Shown: positions 45,897 to 56,370, counted from the first letter of the stretch. The stretch: 64,000 bases of DNA from Leptodontidium sp. MPI-SDFR-AT-0119 (GCA_020726505.1 JAHLEZ010000024.1:248001-312000); one strand, 5' to 3'. Program-made: numbers and translations. The notes: generated from the sequence alone by a model not told the origin.

Positions 45897-46989
45897 GTCA
45901 ACCTTAGTGGAGCAATCTTTCGAGCTATGCGGTTCTGCACAGTAGCCACATGCTGTGCTCGCTTTGCACTGGGTTCCTATGTGGCCGTATTTTTGACACT
46001 TGTAGCATTACTTCAGTCGGCACTGTCTGTCGTATCTCTCACATTGAAAAGCCTCGCCTTGCCAGATGAGACCTTCGTCGATGATCTTGTTTGCGTCTTC
46101 CGGATTGGTGAACTCGACGATAATGGTCGAAGCTGTCTTTGAACTTGCTGCTCTTGACAGCCATCCAATGTATTTGATGTCCGCATTGGGTATGAACGGT
46201 CTGTTGGTGCAGGAGCTCAGCCTTGATCTCGTCGAACTTCTCCATGTTCATTGAGCTGGTCCTCATACCGTGCGCCAGAATTCCATATGTCGGCAGCCGT
46301 ATACTTGTGCCTCTTCCAATCCGGTTTATCCAGTCGTTTGCGAATTGTTTCAAGGGCTCTGCATCGTTTCTGTTTGACGTCTTGATGCTAAGATCTCCGC
46401 TCTTTAGTTGGTTAGCTGATGCAACGCGGATCCGTTCAATGTGTTTGTTCCTGCTCTGTTCAATCGCTCGGTCAACGTGGTTCTGTAAGTTTCTGGGGTT
46501 CTTGGCTCGGATGCTCTCGATAGTGGATGTGTCTGTAATCTTCACGATGATCTCACGTTGCGCTTGAATGAATGATGATGTCTTGGTAGATATTGTGATT
46601 GGCTTGCTAAGAGGCGCGGCATTGCTACTCAATACCGACGCATATGAAGCCTTGGGAGACGGCGTGGACTGAATCGCCTTTGCAATGTCGTTCGTGGCTT
46701 TAGCTATGTCATTTGTTTCCTGCAGGAGTTCGGTTATCGTCCTTCTGGTCTCGGCGGCTTCCTTCACTGCCTGATTGGTCTCCTGGCTCAGTACGGCAAT
46801 CTGCTGGTGCGTGACAGTATTCTGCTGGATTCTCATTGCCGTGGATTGTACTGTTTCTGCCGTTGTTTTGAGGTCGCTTTGGATGGTTGTGATGGCTTGC
46901 ATGACGGCGCTGACGTCCGGGGTATTCTGGAACTTGGCAATGAGAACGCTCATGGCCGCGATCATGGTCTTGACTAGCGGCTTCGGCAC
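45897..46989 (-). pseudogene. Tad-like LINE ORF1 (gag-like, CCHC zinc knuckle) relic
   Basis: From ATG 46989 the minus strand encodes a coiled-coil region with repeated Thr/Gln/Asn heptads (about residues 30-110). An RNA-binding-like core follows: REIIVKITDTSTIESI, ANQLKSGDLSIKTSN and IRLPTYGILAHGM. Near residue 285 the frame shifts by an extra T. The continuation reads TIIVEFTNPEDANKIIDEG, and then a stop precedes the knuckle CYKCQKYGHIGTQC and CGYCAEPHSSKDC. This is the nucleic-acid-binding ORF1 protein of non-LTR retrotransposons of the fungal Tad clade. ORF2 (reverse transcriptase) is not present. The relic interrupts the inner edge of the left inverted arm near 45897. Confidence 0.7.
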
Positions 46990-47360
46990 CGGCTGATCTT
47001 CTGCGGAGTCGATACAGACAAGCGCTTTCCTGAGGTAATCGCTGAGATATATAGCGTGCTCGCGGACAGTGTTCCCAATAGTGTACGTTCTGTATTACTA
47101 GCTCCGTATTCAGACGGTTTAATACGTACGTCGTACCGTATCTCTGGGACTGTACGTATTGACAGGGGCAAAGGTATTATTATATTGTACGCCAATATAC
47201 CGATATACTAGGAGAATACGGCACTAAGCCTCTTAGAGATTTTCTAGCTCTCGAACTCTCTTACAAATTAGGTTAGAGAGCAATAAGATCTCCAAAACTA
47301 GTACATGTAAGCTCCTAGCAACCTAGGGGTCATAGCCCCTTTACTTACAAGGCTAAAAAC

Positions 47361-47400
47361 CCCCCTCCTTACCCCTCCTTACCCCTCCTTACCCCTCCTT
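47361..47400 (+). repeat. 10-bp tandem repeat ACCCCTCCTT x4
   Basis: Four consecutive units; the first has C for A at position 1. Confidence 0.9.
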
Positions 47401-47482
47401 TACCTCTTAATCTCACGTTTAGCTCACGTGCCGGTGTGTCAGTATACTACGCAGTGAGATTCAGTATAGAGATCTTCAACTA

Positions 47483-47550
47483 ATATCACTCGGTATTTTC
47501 AGGAACGATCCCATATCACTCGGTATTTTTGAGAACAGTCCCATATCACT
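47483..47550 (+). repeat. 30-bp tandem repeat, about 2.3 copies
   Basis: Units start ATATCACTCGGTATTTT and end with a ...CGATCCC or ...CAGTCCC segment; a third partial unit ATATCACT follows. Confidence 0.85.
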
Positions 47551-47578
47551 ATAGTGGGGGGTGTGAGCTACACTGCAG

Positions 47579-47850
47579 ATACTATTGGGAACACTGCTCG
47601 CGGATGTCGTTTGGCCATGCGAGTAGAATACAATAATGAGCCAACAGGATCAGAGCAGCCGGGTCATTTTTTTTGAGCAGGGTCAAATAGTCCGAAGAGA
47701 CTTGTGCTGGCCAGATCCGCGCCGCGATACAAACTGTGTAGACGGAATGCGATTGAGCTGTTTGAGCTTTGGGAAATGCGTTCGAGAGCGCTTCGAGAGC
47801 TGCCGGAATCGATCCCCGCGTTCCCTTCCTTGATCTCCGGGATAGCAACT
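47579..47850 (-). pseudogene. C-terminal fragment of a fungal Zn2Cys6 transcription factor
   Basis: The minus strand encodes SIPAALEALSNAFPKAQTAQ, then CIAARIWPAQVSSDYLTLL and NDPAALILLAHYCILLAWP before a stop. The pattern A-x-x-W-P-x-x-V-S-x-x-Y/F-x-x-L-L...P-x-A-L-x-x-L-A-H-Y-x-x-L-L is the conserved C-terminal region of fungal_trans_2-type (UPC2-like) regulators. No DNA-binding domain or upstream exons are nearby, so it is a captured or degraded fragment inside the AT-rich block. Confidence 0.6.
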
Positions 47851-47938
47851 CGACTCAGGTCGAGTCCAATACCTGGAATTTGTCCAGGAGCGATAGACGG
47901 CGGTGGAGATGAAGGAGGCGATGGTGGTTTTGAGGATA

Positions 47939-48030
47939 CCTATTCGATGTTGATGGTCATGATGACCACCTCGCTTAAAATATCCACATGAGACCAGTGA
48001 CAACCACCACAAAACGGCTGGTAACAATTC
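47939..48030 (+). repeat. Direct repeat, copy 1
   Basis: About 90 bp matching 49345-49433, including ACCTCGCTTAAAATATC and CCACAAAACGGCT, with transition-type differences. Confidence 0.65.
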
Positions 48031-49344
48031 GTTAGTACGTGATCACTTAACTATCAAATAGTTATCATCTACAAGCCTCGTATTTCTTTATACCCTGGCT
48101 GTCATAGTTCCAGTATCTCATCCCCTTCCAGTCCGATTTTCTAATTTACTATACCCTAAATGATTACTAGCGCATTTAGTCTTAAGCCTATATCTTAGCA
48201 TTTAAGTAGATCCGTATTCGCCAAATGTAGAATTTTTATCTGGCTATATCCTCGTGATTCCCTCTTAATAAGTTTCATTTCCTAATTCTCTCCCTCTGCT
48301 CTACTACTAACATGCGTTCCTTTTTGGCCGTTAATATAGGCCTCTTCACCGCCTTGCCAATCATTATTTTCATATTAGTAGCTGTCGCGGAATTTACTCT
48401 GTGTATTTTAGCTTTAGGAGCAAAGATATATAAGCTTGCAGGTGTGATAGTGATAGTTGTATATTACTACATATGTCATTCTACTTCGCGCACTAACCTC
48501 GACAGTTCCAGAGTATTAGACCCCAAAGACTCTTGCGACATAGTCTACTAAACCTAAGCCCTGACGATCCCTTCGATGCCCGGCTCTAAAACATCACATT
48601 TAGAATATTTTAATGTTATCTCGGATTCGCTACGCACACCGACTGCCAACCATTACCGATATACCTCGCGACGCTAAATATTCCTCTAGGGTCTACGACG
48701 AGAATCAAGGATATATATACTCTCAAGGGCATTGCCTCCGGAATAACCCATACATCGCTAGCCTGGGCAATTGTATCTATAGTGATGCTTATTCTCACTA
48801 TAGTAGCTATAGTCTCTTCTTATTACTGTACTTTCATGTAACGCTTTCGCCCCTCTAGTATACTACTGAAGGGTTTTGTTGTTTTCTAGAGCATTACTAC
48901 CTGCTCTTTCCTTATACTCCCTATAATCTTCACAAAACAGGCATCATAGGACTTGCGCGATATCGTTAGTATTAAAGTTTCAAATAAGTATGTCGTAAGG
49001 CTGAGTTTTAGTACTCTTTGTTATACACTTGTTTTGTCCCTTTGTGTATCGTTTATTTGCAATTGGAACTTCTGTAATTAGAGCAACTTAATCTAGGTTA
49101 GCACTTGTCTTTCTCTCTCTAACTTTAGTCAACGGTCTACGCTTTGTCAAATATTATACTAGTCAAATGTACAAAGCTCCACAGGTTAGCTTACCGCAGG
49201 CAATGATGCTCTGGCTTCGTCTGTGTGTAATTGGCCTTAGTAAACCGTTCTTTATAACCACAGGTCAGGAATGCCGTGGTTCCCAGATCGAGTGTGCCTT
49301 TGCTAAGAAGGCTTACGAGTAAAGAGGTAGTAATTAAACCCATT
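48031..49344. other. AT-rich segment between direct repeats
   Basis: No intact gene. At about 48660-48840 one frame encodes a single hydrophobic helix (LAWAIVSIVMLILTIVAIVS). A 79-codon hydrophobic frame lies at 48312-48551. Both could be remains of one small membrane protein but have no recognisable family. Confidence 0.35.
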
Positions 49345-49433
49345 CGAATGTTAATGGTCAAAGTGACTACCTCGCTTAAAATATCTACCTAAGACTAGTG
49401 ACAAGTACCACAAAACGGCTAGCAATAACTACG
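49345..49433 (+). repeat. Direct repeat, copy 2
   Basis: Second copy of the 47939-48030 sequence, more AT-rich, same orientation, about 1.4 kb downstream. Confidence 0.65.
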
Positions 49434-49559
49434 GATCTCGTTCTTTATGCATTCTCGATTATAATACTTTCCGAGAAGATTGAGACATCTCCTAAAAGGC
49501 AGTAAGTAATTTCCCCGTTATTAATACAATAAGCCAACTAGTACTCCGTTATTTGCGAA

Positions 49560-50390
49560 GGGTTTAGGCCTTTTGGCGCCGCCCATCTAATGATACTAAC
49601 GAGGCTCCTTCAAGTTCGACAGATTCAGGAACTCCCTAGAAAGTCCGAAGTGTGCTTAAGGTGTTACTCAAGAATCTATAGGATGACTATAGCTACATTC
49701 GACATCTTAGCCAGACTACATTAACCCTACGTAAAGTATTATCCTTCTACCTTGCCGATATTCGAGAGGTTTCTCTGTTTGAAGTTTTAGGGGACTCACT
49801 AATTCTTCCCTAGATCAAGTATCTAAACATCGCAACCGTCGAAGAGATCTATTGTTATAATGATAGGATTTTTCTTGTCGTAGAACATCTTGACGTCTCT
49901 TTCGGTCAGTTAGATTTCCAGAAATATGATCTCGAAGAGCGAGAAATAGCGACAATACTTTTCGAAGTACTAGTTACCCTCACTCACGAACGACGCAATA
50001 GCTGATAGTAGCAGGTTCTAAAAGGCGTGGCTTATGTCTCTTCGTTTAGGCTTTCTTGTAGAGACCTCTCGCAAGAAAACATCTGGTTGTCTCTTGATGG
50101 AGATATTAAACTTGGTTAGTTCATCCCATATATGACACACAACTTGTGCTTATCCATTCGTCACAGTCCTAGATCCTCGAGAGCTCAAGTATAATGGACT
50201 ATATGAGATCCCTAAAGTCTTTTAGGTTCTATTGGATTTTCTAATTTTGGCTGAAATCATAGAAGAAATAATGCTTTCTCGCTATCACCTCACCCTAGAT
50301 GATAAGAAGTGGTCTAGGGACGCGATTGATTTCATCTTATGTACTCTAGAAGGGTCGTTTGAGAGTTTGATGAATGTAAGGAGTAACTAA
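49560..50390 (+). pseudogene. Kinase-like gene relic with stop codons
   Basis: In one frame, interrupted by stops, the plus strand reads VLSFYLADIREVSLFEVLG, then IKYLNIATVEEIYCYNDRIF, LVVEHLDVSFGQLDF and LEEREIATILFEV. A spliced-out segment is followed by VLKGVAYVSSFRLSCRDLSQ, ENIWLSLDGDIKLG and, further on, WSRDAIDFILCTL. The order matches beta4-beta5, the catalytic loop (C-R-D in place of H-R-D, with the Asn of ENI) and the C-terminal helix of protein kinases. The lysine and DFG parts were not seen. The many TAG/TAA codons suit RIP. It lies in the centre of the inverted-arm block. Confidence 0.6.
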
Positions 50391-51064
50391 ATAGTGTATT
50401 GCGAATATTAGTTGATTAGACTAGTATTGCTTCCTTAAGCAAGCTGTATCCCTAAGAAGGCTGATTCCACGTATCCGTTTCGCTTACGAAGCCGAGCGTG
50501 GGTCTTGGAATTCTAATAGCGAAAAGGAGCAAGTCGTTGACTTCGATTTTATTACGGCGGCTTGAGGATAGGATTTTCCTAAATATTGTACTTGAAATTC
50601 ACGATAATAGACAAACATTATAGTATATTACGCGGCTAGTTCCTCGACTTTCATGACCTTAAGTACTCTTAGGCCTTATGTCGTCCCGCCACGTTGGGCA
50701 AGATGTGCCTAATTCTAGAACACCCTTCTAAACTCATTCCTTTATAGGCGGTGGAGGGGAACTAAAGAAAACGTGAAAAGACTAAAAAGGAACTCTTTGA
50801 CTGTAAACTTTAAAGAGGGGAGAAGAGTATAACGAGTATTCGTAGCGAAATATTAAGTGCGATACTATTTCGGATCAGTATTAACGTCGAGTAAGAAATA
50901 TAAATGAATTGCAACAAATGCAAAGGAACTTTTTCTTTAAGTCTTATGGGGAGATTTAATCTAATATAACGGTCGCTACTATATGATTTGCTTTATATTC
51001 TTTCCTTCTTATACCTTAGCATGCTCACAACTCGACTTCACCGCATTGAACAAATAGAGTAGAA
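50391..51064. other. AT-rich interior of the block
   Basis: No recognisable gene; scattered short frames and many stops in all frames. Confidence 0.4.
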
Positions 51065-51129
51065 TTGATTTCTCATTGATGGTCTACTAAGTAGTATCGT
51101 TTACTTGGGAACGAGGCAACCAAACCGTC

Positions 51130-51437
51130 TTATTGGCCCGCCCTATACTGCTCCATCTCGAAGTCATGCGGCAGAAGATTCGCCGGCGTAGGGTATGCGA
51201 AATCCTGGAATGCATGGATTAGCTGCATGCCACATCTATGCCAATTTAACTTATAATATCTGCCTTTACTGGCCACCAAGATTCGTCATCGATTGAACGG
51301 TATGCGGTGACTCGGCCCCGCCGGCGAATAAATAGAGCTACCTTAAACCTAGGAAGTTGGCCTAGTTCGTGCGCTTTCTTAACTAATGTATTCTTCCTCC
51401 CCGAAGCCACTTTGTACGGATTCCTTCTTTTTATTAT
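51130..51437 (-). pseudogene. MADS/SRF-like small protein, right-arm copy
   Basis: Inverted counterpart of 45548-45854. The body is open (KNTLVKKAHELGQLP, VALFIRRRGRVTAYRSIDDE, SWWPVKADI), but the start codon equivalent is ATA (51437-51435) and the next codon GCG has become ATA. The intron donor GTGAGT is ATAAGT. All are G-to-A or C-to-T changes. The second exon reads DFAYPTPANLLPHDFEMEQY and ends at TAA 51130-51132. This copy lost its start and splice site while the left copy gained stops, so both are inactive by different lesions. Confidence 0.6.
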
Positions 51438-51913
51438 CGAGTTGCGACACAGGATATACTTTGTAAAGAAATAGGATGCCTTACAACGTTTATACATGTA
51501 AGAAGTTGAGGAGATCATCTCTTAGCCTCTAATACGTGATGGTATTATTGCTTTATTACTAAATTTTGAAGAGGTTACCATCTCGTTATTTGATTGTTGT
51601 CAGCTAATGGTGGTGATACTATTAGAATATTGACCCCTTACAGAAACCGGGGGTAATTTACCACCACTGGCAAAACCCACAAATTCTACGAGTCAGTGGC
51701 GAACAACTATTTGTTTCCCTAACTCCCTAAATAGAAGACTAAGCTTGTCACTAAAAGCATTCCATTAAACCATCCGTGACCTGCCTGATGACCACAACTC
51801 GAGGGTAAATGATCCCGCATTAATATGATCACACGGGGATAAATAAGGATGGCATTAATCTAGTGCAGCTACTGTAGCTCCCCATCTCCACATTTCAATC
51901 TTATCAGGACCTC

Positions 51914-52255
51914 TTGGAAATTGATACCAAAACAACACTGGTTAGGAATTTGGTCCGTGACCGCTGCAAACGTCCACGCACGGTAGCTCCCACCAGAGCG
52001 ATTACCACTGCTAGTACCGCTTCTGCCGCATCCGAATCCGCGGATCTCGAAGAACCAAATTCACGCGTTCAAATCACAGCCCGGGATGAGGAATGGGAAC
52101 TCTCCGATACCGACCAGAAAATGTCAGACGGTGGAAGCGCTGATGATTCAGACGACGAAGATTATGCTGATATGAGCGACGCCCCTGGCCGGCTCACACC
52201 GTTGAATACCAACCGTCGCATGCGTACCCGCCGGCGGTCTACAGCCAAGAACTAG
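51914..52255 (+). CDS. Hypothetical acidic protein fragment (3' exon)
   Basis: Open frame without its own ATG, preceded by an acceptor-like ATCAG at 51908. It encodes a basic stretch (VRNLVRDRCKRPR), a Ser/Thr/Ala linker, then EEWELSDTDQ and a run of Asp/Glu (DDSDDEDYADMSD) ending in Arg-rich RRMRTRRRSTAKN. No family recognised. The upstream part would lie inside the inverted-arm block, so it may be a gene truncated by that insertion. Confidence 0.3.
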   Translation: MEIDTKTTLVRNLVRDRCKRPRTVAPTRAITTASTASAASESADLEEPNSRVQITARDEEWELSDTDQKMSDGGSADDSDDEDYADMSDAPGRLTPLNTNRRMRTRRRSTAKN

Positions 52256-52290
52256 TCAGCAACCCGCTGGACCAGGAGAGAGCCCTACAC

Positions 52291-52596
52291 ATGTTTTGTA
52301 GTATCGGAGCCCTCCATGACAATTACGATGAGCCGTGGCGTCATATGTTCGGTGTCAATGGGCTAGATGTCGTGTCTGGTATTCAGAGGAGTGGCGTCGT
52401 GGAACCACAGCCTCGGTCTGATGCCATGGCGGAACTTGGTTCAGGAGATGCATTTGTGGGGAATATCGATGTTGGGGAGTTCGATGCTGGGTATTGGGCG
52501 TATGTGATGAATTCGAGGAGGGATTCGGCAATGGGAGGGAGCGTCATGACGGATGGTTTTCTCTGGGGTGCTGGTCTTTTGTCTCCTGGGACTTGA
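52291..52596 (+). CDS. Hypothetical protein, 101 codons
   Basis: Open frame from ATG 52291, 35 bases after the acidic fragment. Contains DEPWRHMFGVNGLDVV and FDAGYWAYVMNS. Composition is protein-like and resembles C-terminal tails of fungal regulators, but this is not demonstrable. It could be another exon of the same broken gene. Confidence 0.25.
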   Translation: MFCSIGALHDNYDEPWRHMFGVNGLDVVSGIQRSGVVEPQPRSDAMAELGSGDAFVGNIDVGEFDAGYWAYVMNSRRDSAMGGSVMTDGFLWGAGLLSPGT

Positions 52597-52603
52597 CGAA
52601 TTA

Positions 52604-52951
52604 TCATTTGCACACGTGTTCGGGTGTAAGGATACACCCGAAGTGTAGGATATTCTTGCCAGCCTTTGGCTCGATCGTTTCTGGGAAGAGGAGGTCAGTA
52701 TAGCTATTTCTAGCAGACGGCTTCCCTCTCTTCCTAGGCAAGGCTCTCTCCGCTTCGTAGTTGGCTGCTAGTTCCGCCAGGTATACTCTCCTCGAGACCT
52801 GGAGATATATTGTGGCAGGCTGGATGGACTGTACATCTTCGCCCGTACGTTCGAGGAGGAATCTGAGCTGTTTTGGTCGTCTATCAGAGGCTAGGATATC
52901 ATCTGTGCCTCTGATATCTTCTACAGCGTCCTGATTGTGCATCAGCGTCAT
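52604..52951 (-). CDS. Hypothetical basic protein fragment
   Basis: 115-codon frame with SDRRPKQLRFLLERTGEDVQ, YLAELAANYEAERALPRKRG and SYTDLLFPE. The helical, basic composition suggests a nucleic-acid- or element-related protein, but no family can be named. Confidence 0.25.
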   Translation of the reverse strand: MTLMHNQDAVEDIRGTDDILASDRRPKQLRFLLERTGEDVQSIQPATIYLQVSRRVYLAELAANYEAERALPRKRGKPSARNSYTDLLFPETIEPKAGKNILHFGCILTPEHVCK

Positions 52952-54067
52952 GGTAAAATTCGGGAACCGTGTCCGGTAGGACCTGATTTAAAAGGTTGTA
53001 TATTACACTTGTTCCGAAATAGCCCATAAAAACATGAATCTAATTTCCATTTCCCCCCTATTACAGCCATTCCTCTTCTGGGAATGCTGCTGTGGTCCAT
53101 AAGCCTTGCCAGTAATGTGCATCTAGACCCAAGGATAGGCGCTATTCTGTATTCAACCCCCCTTGATCTTGGCCGGTCCAAACCATATTACTGAAGGTCG
53201 TTTGACAATATCTTACAGTAAGCCCACAGTTAATGTTGCTTGCGGTTGAGTAAAATCAATTCAGAGAAGTGTAGTATTGATCTGATGGTAATATCTGAGT
53301 CCACTTATTGTCAAAAAGTACGGAAGTATCTCTGTTTAAGAACGGCTATCCTTCACGTAGAAAACATCATTAACACAATCAATTGTTGCTAGATATATCT
53401 CAAATTCAAAAATCATGTACTTAATTAAAGTTTGGCTGTGATGTACTTATCCCAAAACTCACGCGCGCCCCAGTCAATCCCTTTCACCTTTTGCTGAAAC
53501 TGTTTATTTCAAATTTCACCTTCTGAACTGGGTGTCATTATTCCATCAAAAGTTTCTTTGGTCTTCATATCAAACTCTCCTCCTCCTGAACTTGAAAATC
53601 TTATTCTAAACATTCCTTTGTATGCAGCTGCAGATCGAGGCGCGCAGCGATTTTTCTTGTCGAGACATACCTCTCCAGGCTCCATCAACCCATTCAAGGC
53701 AGCTGGGTCGCAAACATCGTGGATAAGTGACTCCCACGTCCAGAAATATTTGCCTCCCGCGCAACGCTACGCTGCATTCTCCCCATGCATTTGAAGATGG
53801 TTGCGGTTTTCAGCCGGCGCTTAATTTCACTCAAGGTCCGTCAATAAGCAAGTCATAGTTATTTACACGATCGAGCATGTTATAGAAGTCTTTCAATGTT
53901 TAAAGCTTTGTATTATCAAACAGACGACGTGACATTTATACAAGGCTGGGATCATTATTGGTTGTATGTAATTTGCTTAAGTTACTTAGTAAGTACAGGT
54001 GCTGCCGGTTTACCTTCTGATCGCCTTGTATTTTGTACTTCCTAACAATACCCAACCAACCTTCGAC
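52952..54067. other. Intergenic, AT-rich
   Basis: A minus-strand frame at about 53780-53509 (KYFWTWESLIHDVCDPAALN onward) looks protein-like but carries a stop and has no start or family. Otherwise nothing recognised. Confidence 0.35.
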
Positions 54068-55908
54068 CTAAGGAGTCATCTCGACTTCATGAACGAGGAC
54101 ATGCTTTGATTCGATTGCTCTCTGGATTTCAAGCAACTCGGACTCGGCGGGGGCGTCAATATGATGATTGAATTCCGAAGGAGAGGGGGCAATGCAAAGG
54201 CCCGCTAGATCAAATTGTCTTAGCCGATTGTACGACATGATAAGAAAGAAAGCATGTGTAAAGAACTTACCCATAATAGCTATGGCGGAGAAGCAGGTTG
54301 CTGCGATCCAACAATTCCTGAATCCGACCCCGTATGCCGCCTTCAGTGCGGCGCCTGCCGCAGCGACGATTTCCTCGCTTACTCCTGGAATCTGCGCAAG
54401 CCCAGCCTGGTCGTTGGATGTGAGAGCCTGGATCAGTGGCCCTAAGGATGATCGAGGAAGTCCCAGGGGCAGAGTAGCAGCAGCCAACTTAGCGGGGATC
54501 TCTGTAGACAGAGCACTGTTGAAGATGGCGTTGTTGACTGCGAGCGCGATGGTCGCACCCACTGATCGGAACGCGATCATGAGACCAGACGCCAGTGCGA
54601 TCAAGTCGGGGGGTGTGCTCAGCTGGGCAGCCACCATTATGCCAGGCAGACAGGTCCCAATGCCGGCTCCAATGATTACCGGATAGCCCCAATAAACACC
54701 TTTCGGCGACGAGGGCGTCGTGGTTGTCATGAGGATGTTGAATATCACGAAAAGGACAAATCCCAGCACGATGGGGGACCTGACTTCCTTTCGCCAGGAT
54801 GAATACGCGCCGGCCAGAATGGGAACTGGCGTTGCCACGGCGAATAGCACAGCGTAGTGGAGGCCAGCAATCAACAGATCCGCTCCTGTAAAAGTCACGA
54901 CCTGGAAGGCAAAGTATGAGTTTATGGTAAAGAAGGTCATGCCTTCGGCGAATATGGCCAGCATCGCTATGGCAAAGTTTCTGTTTCGGAAGAGGCCGTG
55001 ATGGAGCATGCCGTCCTTCTTGAAGCGCCATTCATAGACCCCGAATATGATCATCATGACAACGCCTATAATGAATGGCGCGAGGATGTGGGCATCTGTC
55101 CATGTATATGGGTTTCGAGACCACGACAATGCAATGGAGAACAGCGCCAGCCCCGGTGCACACAGGAGGTATCCAATCCAGTCCAATTGTCGAAGTTTCT
55201 GAGCGTTCGTCATGCTAAGCTCAAACTCCCGAGGCGGCGGGTTGTAGCAAAGGGCGCATCCGATGGAAGCGACACCAAAGATTGCGGCATTCACGTAAAA
55301 GTAGATGCGGTAATTCTGGAGTGCGCCGTGTCGGAGCAGTAACCCGCCCATCACAACGCCACTGATACCGCCTAGGCTGGCCGTGGCGTTGATAGTTGCC
55401 TGAGCAAAAGGGCGGTGCTTCCGTGGGAGGATCTCTGAGACGATAGCCATCAGGACGGACTGGCAGCCAAAGCTGACACCGATTACAGTAAACCCGGCCG
55501 TCACCGTTGCAATATTATGTGCCCTGGAAACGATGATACATCCTACGCAGCCCATCGAGCCTAGGATGACGACGAACCATTTCCTGCCCCAGTAGTCCAC
55601 GGCTTGGGAAACAGGTGGGGTTACCGCAACGGTGAGAATGACCAACACCTGGCTAAACCATACGCCTTGTGACTCGCTCCCGAAAAGTTTGGTGATCGAC
55701 TGCGTAAGGAAACCAGAGCCAACAACTGAGAGGAGCTGACAGTAGTAGAGCATGTTGATGCACTGGCGAAGTATTAGCGGCACTCTTGTCACCAACGAAC
55801 CAATATACGTGCAAATACAACGACCCAGGTCTTCGCATGGACCTTGATCGGTTCAGGTTCATCGACACCGGGTATTCCCGCGGCTGTCACAACTTGCTTC
55901 TCCTTCAT
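54068..55908 (-). CDS. MFS exporter of the 14-helix (DHA2 / TRI12-like) type, 1-bp frameshift near the start
   Basis: A long uninterrupted frame covers most of the transporter: DYWGRKWFVVILGSMGCVG (motif A region), ILPRKHRPFAQATINATASL, LDWIGYLLCAPGLALFSIAL and the late IGAGIGTCLPGIMVAAQLS. The order fits fungal TRI12-like exporters, which pump small molecules out with proton exchange. The true N-terminus lies upstream from ATG 55908 (MKEKQVVTAAGIPGVDE...KTWVVVFA) but is one frame off. A missing T between 55808 and 55809 would make FALYIGSLVTRVP continuous. Near the C-terminus a 60-nt GT...AG segment, a multiple of three, can be read through or spliced. Divergent from the Zn2Cys6 regulator at 56941, a likely local regulator. 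Confidence 0.8.
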
Positions 55909-56335
55909 ACCGAGCTAGATTCGCTGCAGCTAGTAGTGATCTGAGTTTCAAAACGAAGCAAGCACTTGATAAGTACTATGCAAGAAGTATAATTTCACAT
56001 CTAGAGGGGGCGAGGGGAAGTCTAAAAGGAGAAAACCTGGGGCAAGCGGTGAGAATCTGGGGAAGACAAGGCTTGACCCACCTGCCCGACTGGCTTAATG
56101 GTGGGATCAGAGACTACCTACCTCCACCTTCCGGCGAAGCTGCGCCTACAGGTGGGGTAGCAAAGAGCAAAACCACAGTGAAAAGTGGGTCGGCGTTTCA
56201 CGAATGAATGTCTTGTTTACAAAAAAGAGACTCCAAATACTGTGAAATCTAAAGTAGCAACAGCCTCTACCAAGTGCCGTGCAAGAACCCCTCGGCTATC
56301 CCGAGTCTCTCAGGTGTTAACTCCCGTGTCCCGTA

Positions 56336-56370
56336 CCGAAGGTGGTTCCAAGTGGGACTCGTCCGCGGCT
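56336..56370. repeat. Degenerate arm of MITE family 2
   Basis: CCGAAGGTGGTTCCAAGTGG then GACTCGTCC, preceded by TA, resembles the family-2 left arm with several substitutions; no right arm recognised. Confidence 0.45.

Larger units (their letters stand above)
45165..51855. mobile_element. 6.7-kb AT-rich block bounded by about 0.7-0.8-kb inverted arms
   Basis: The arm at 45165-45896 and the reverse complement of about 51065-51855 are homologous over their length, with many C/T and A/G differences. They share long exact blocks around the MADS-like gene and near TGGTCATCAGGC toward the outer ends. The interior is AT-rich and full of relics: a LINE ORF1 inserted at the inner edge of the left arm, a Zn2Cys6-factor tail, a kinase-like gene and tandem repeats. 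It could be one large element with long inverted termini, or two inverted copies of one repeat with other elements between. Outer boundaries are approximate and no target duplication was seen. Confidence 0.6.

Noticed and set aside
47361..47550. CRISPR-like array
   Set aside because: The 10-bp and 30-bp repeats are contiguous tandem units without spacers, and the genome is eukaryotic.
45165..51855. A Starship giant element
   Set aside because: No tyrosine-recombinase (DUF3435) captain is visible and the size is far below the usual range.
51914..52596. Reading the two hypothetical frames as a complete regulator gene
   Set aside because: No DNA-binding domain, no clean start and no clear intron between them; kept only as low-confidence fragments.
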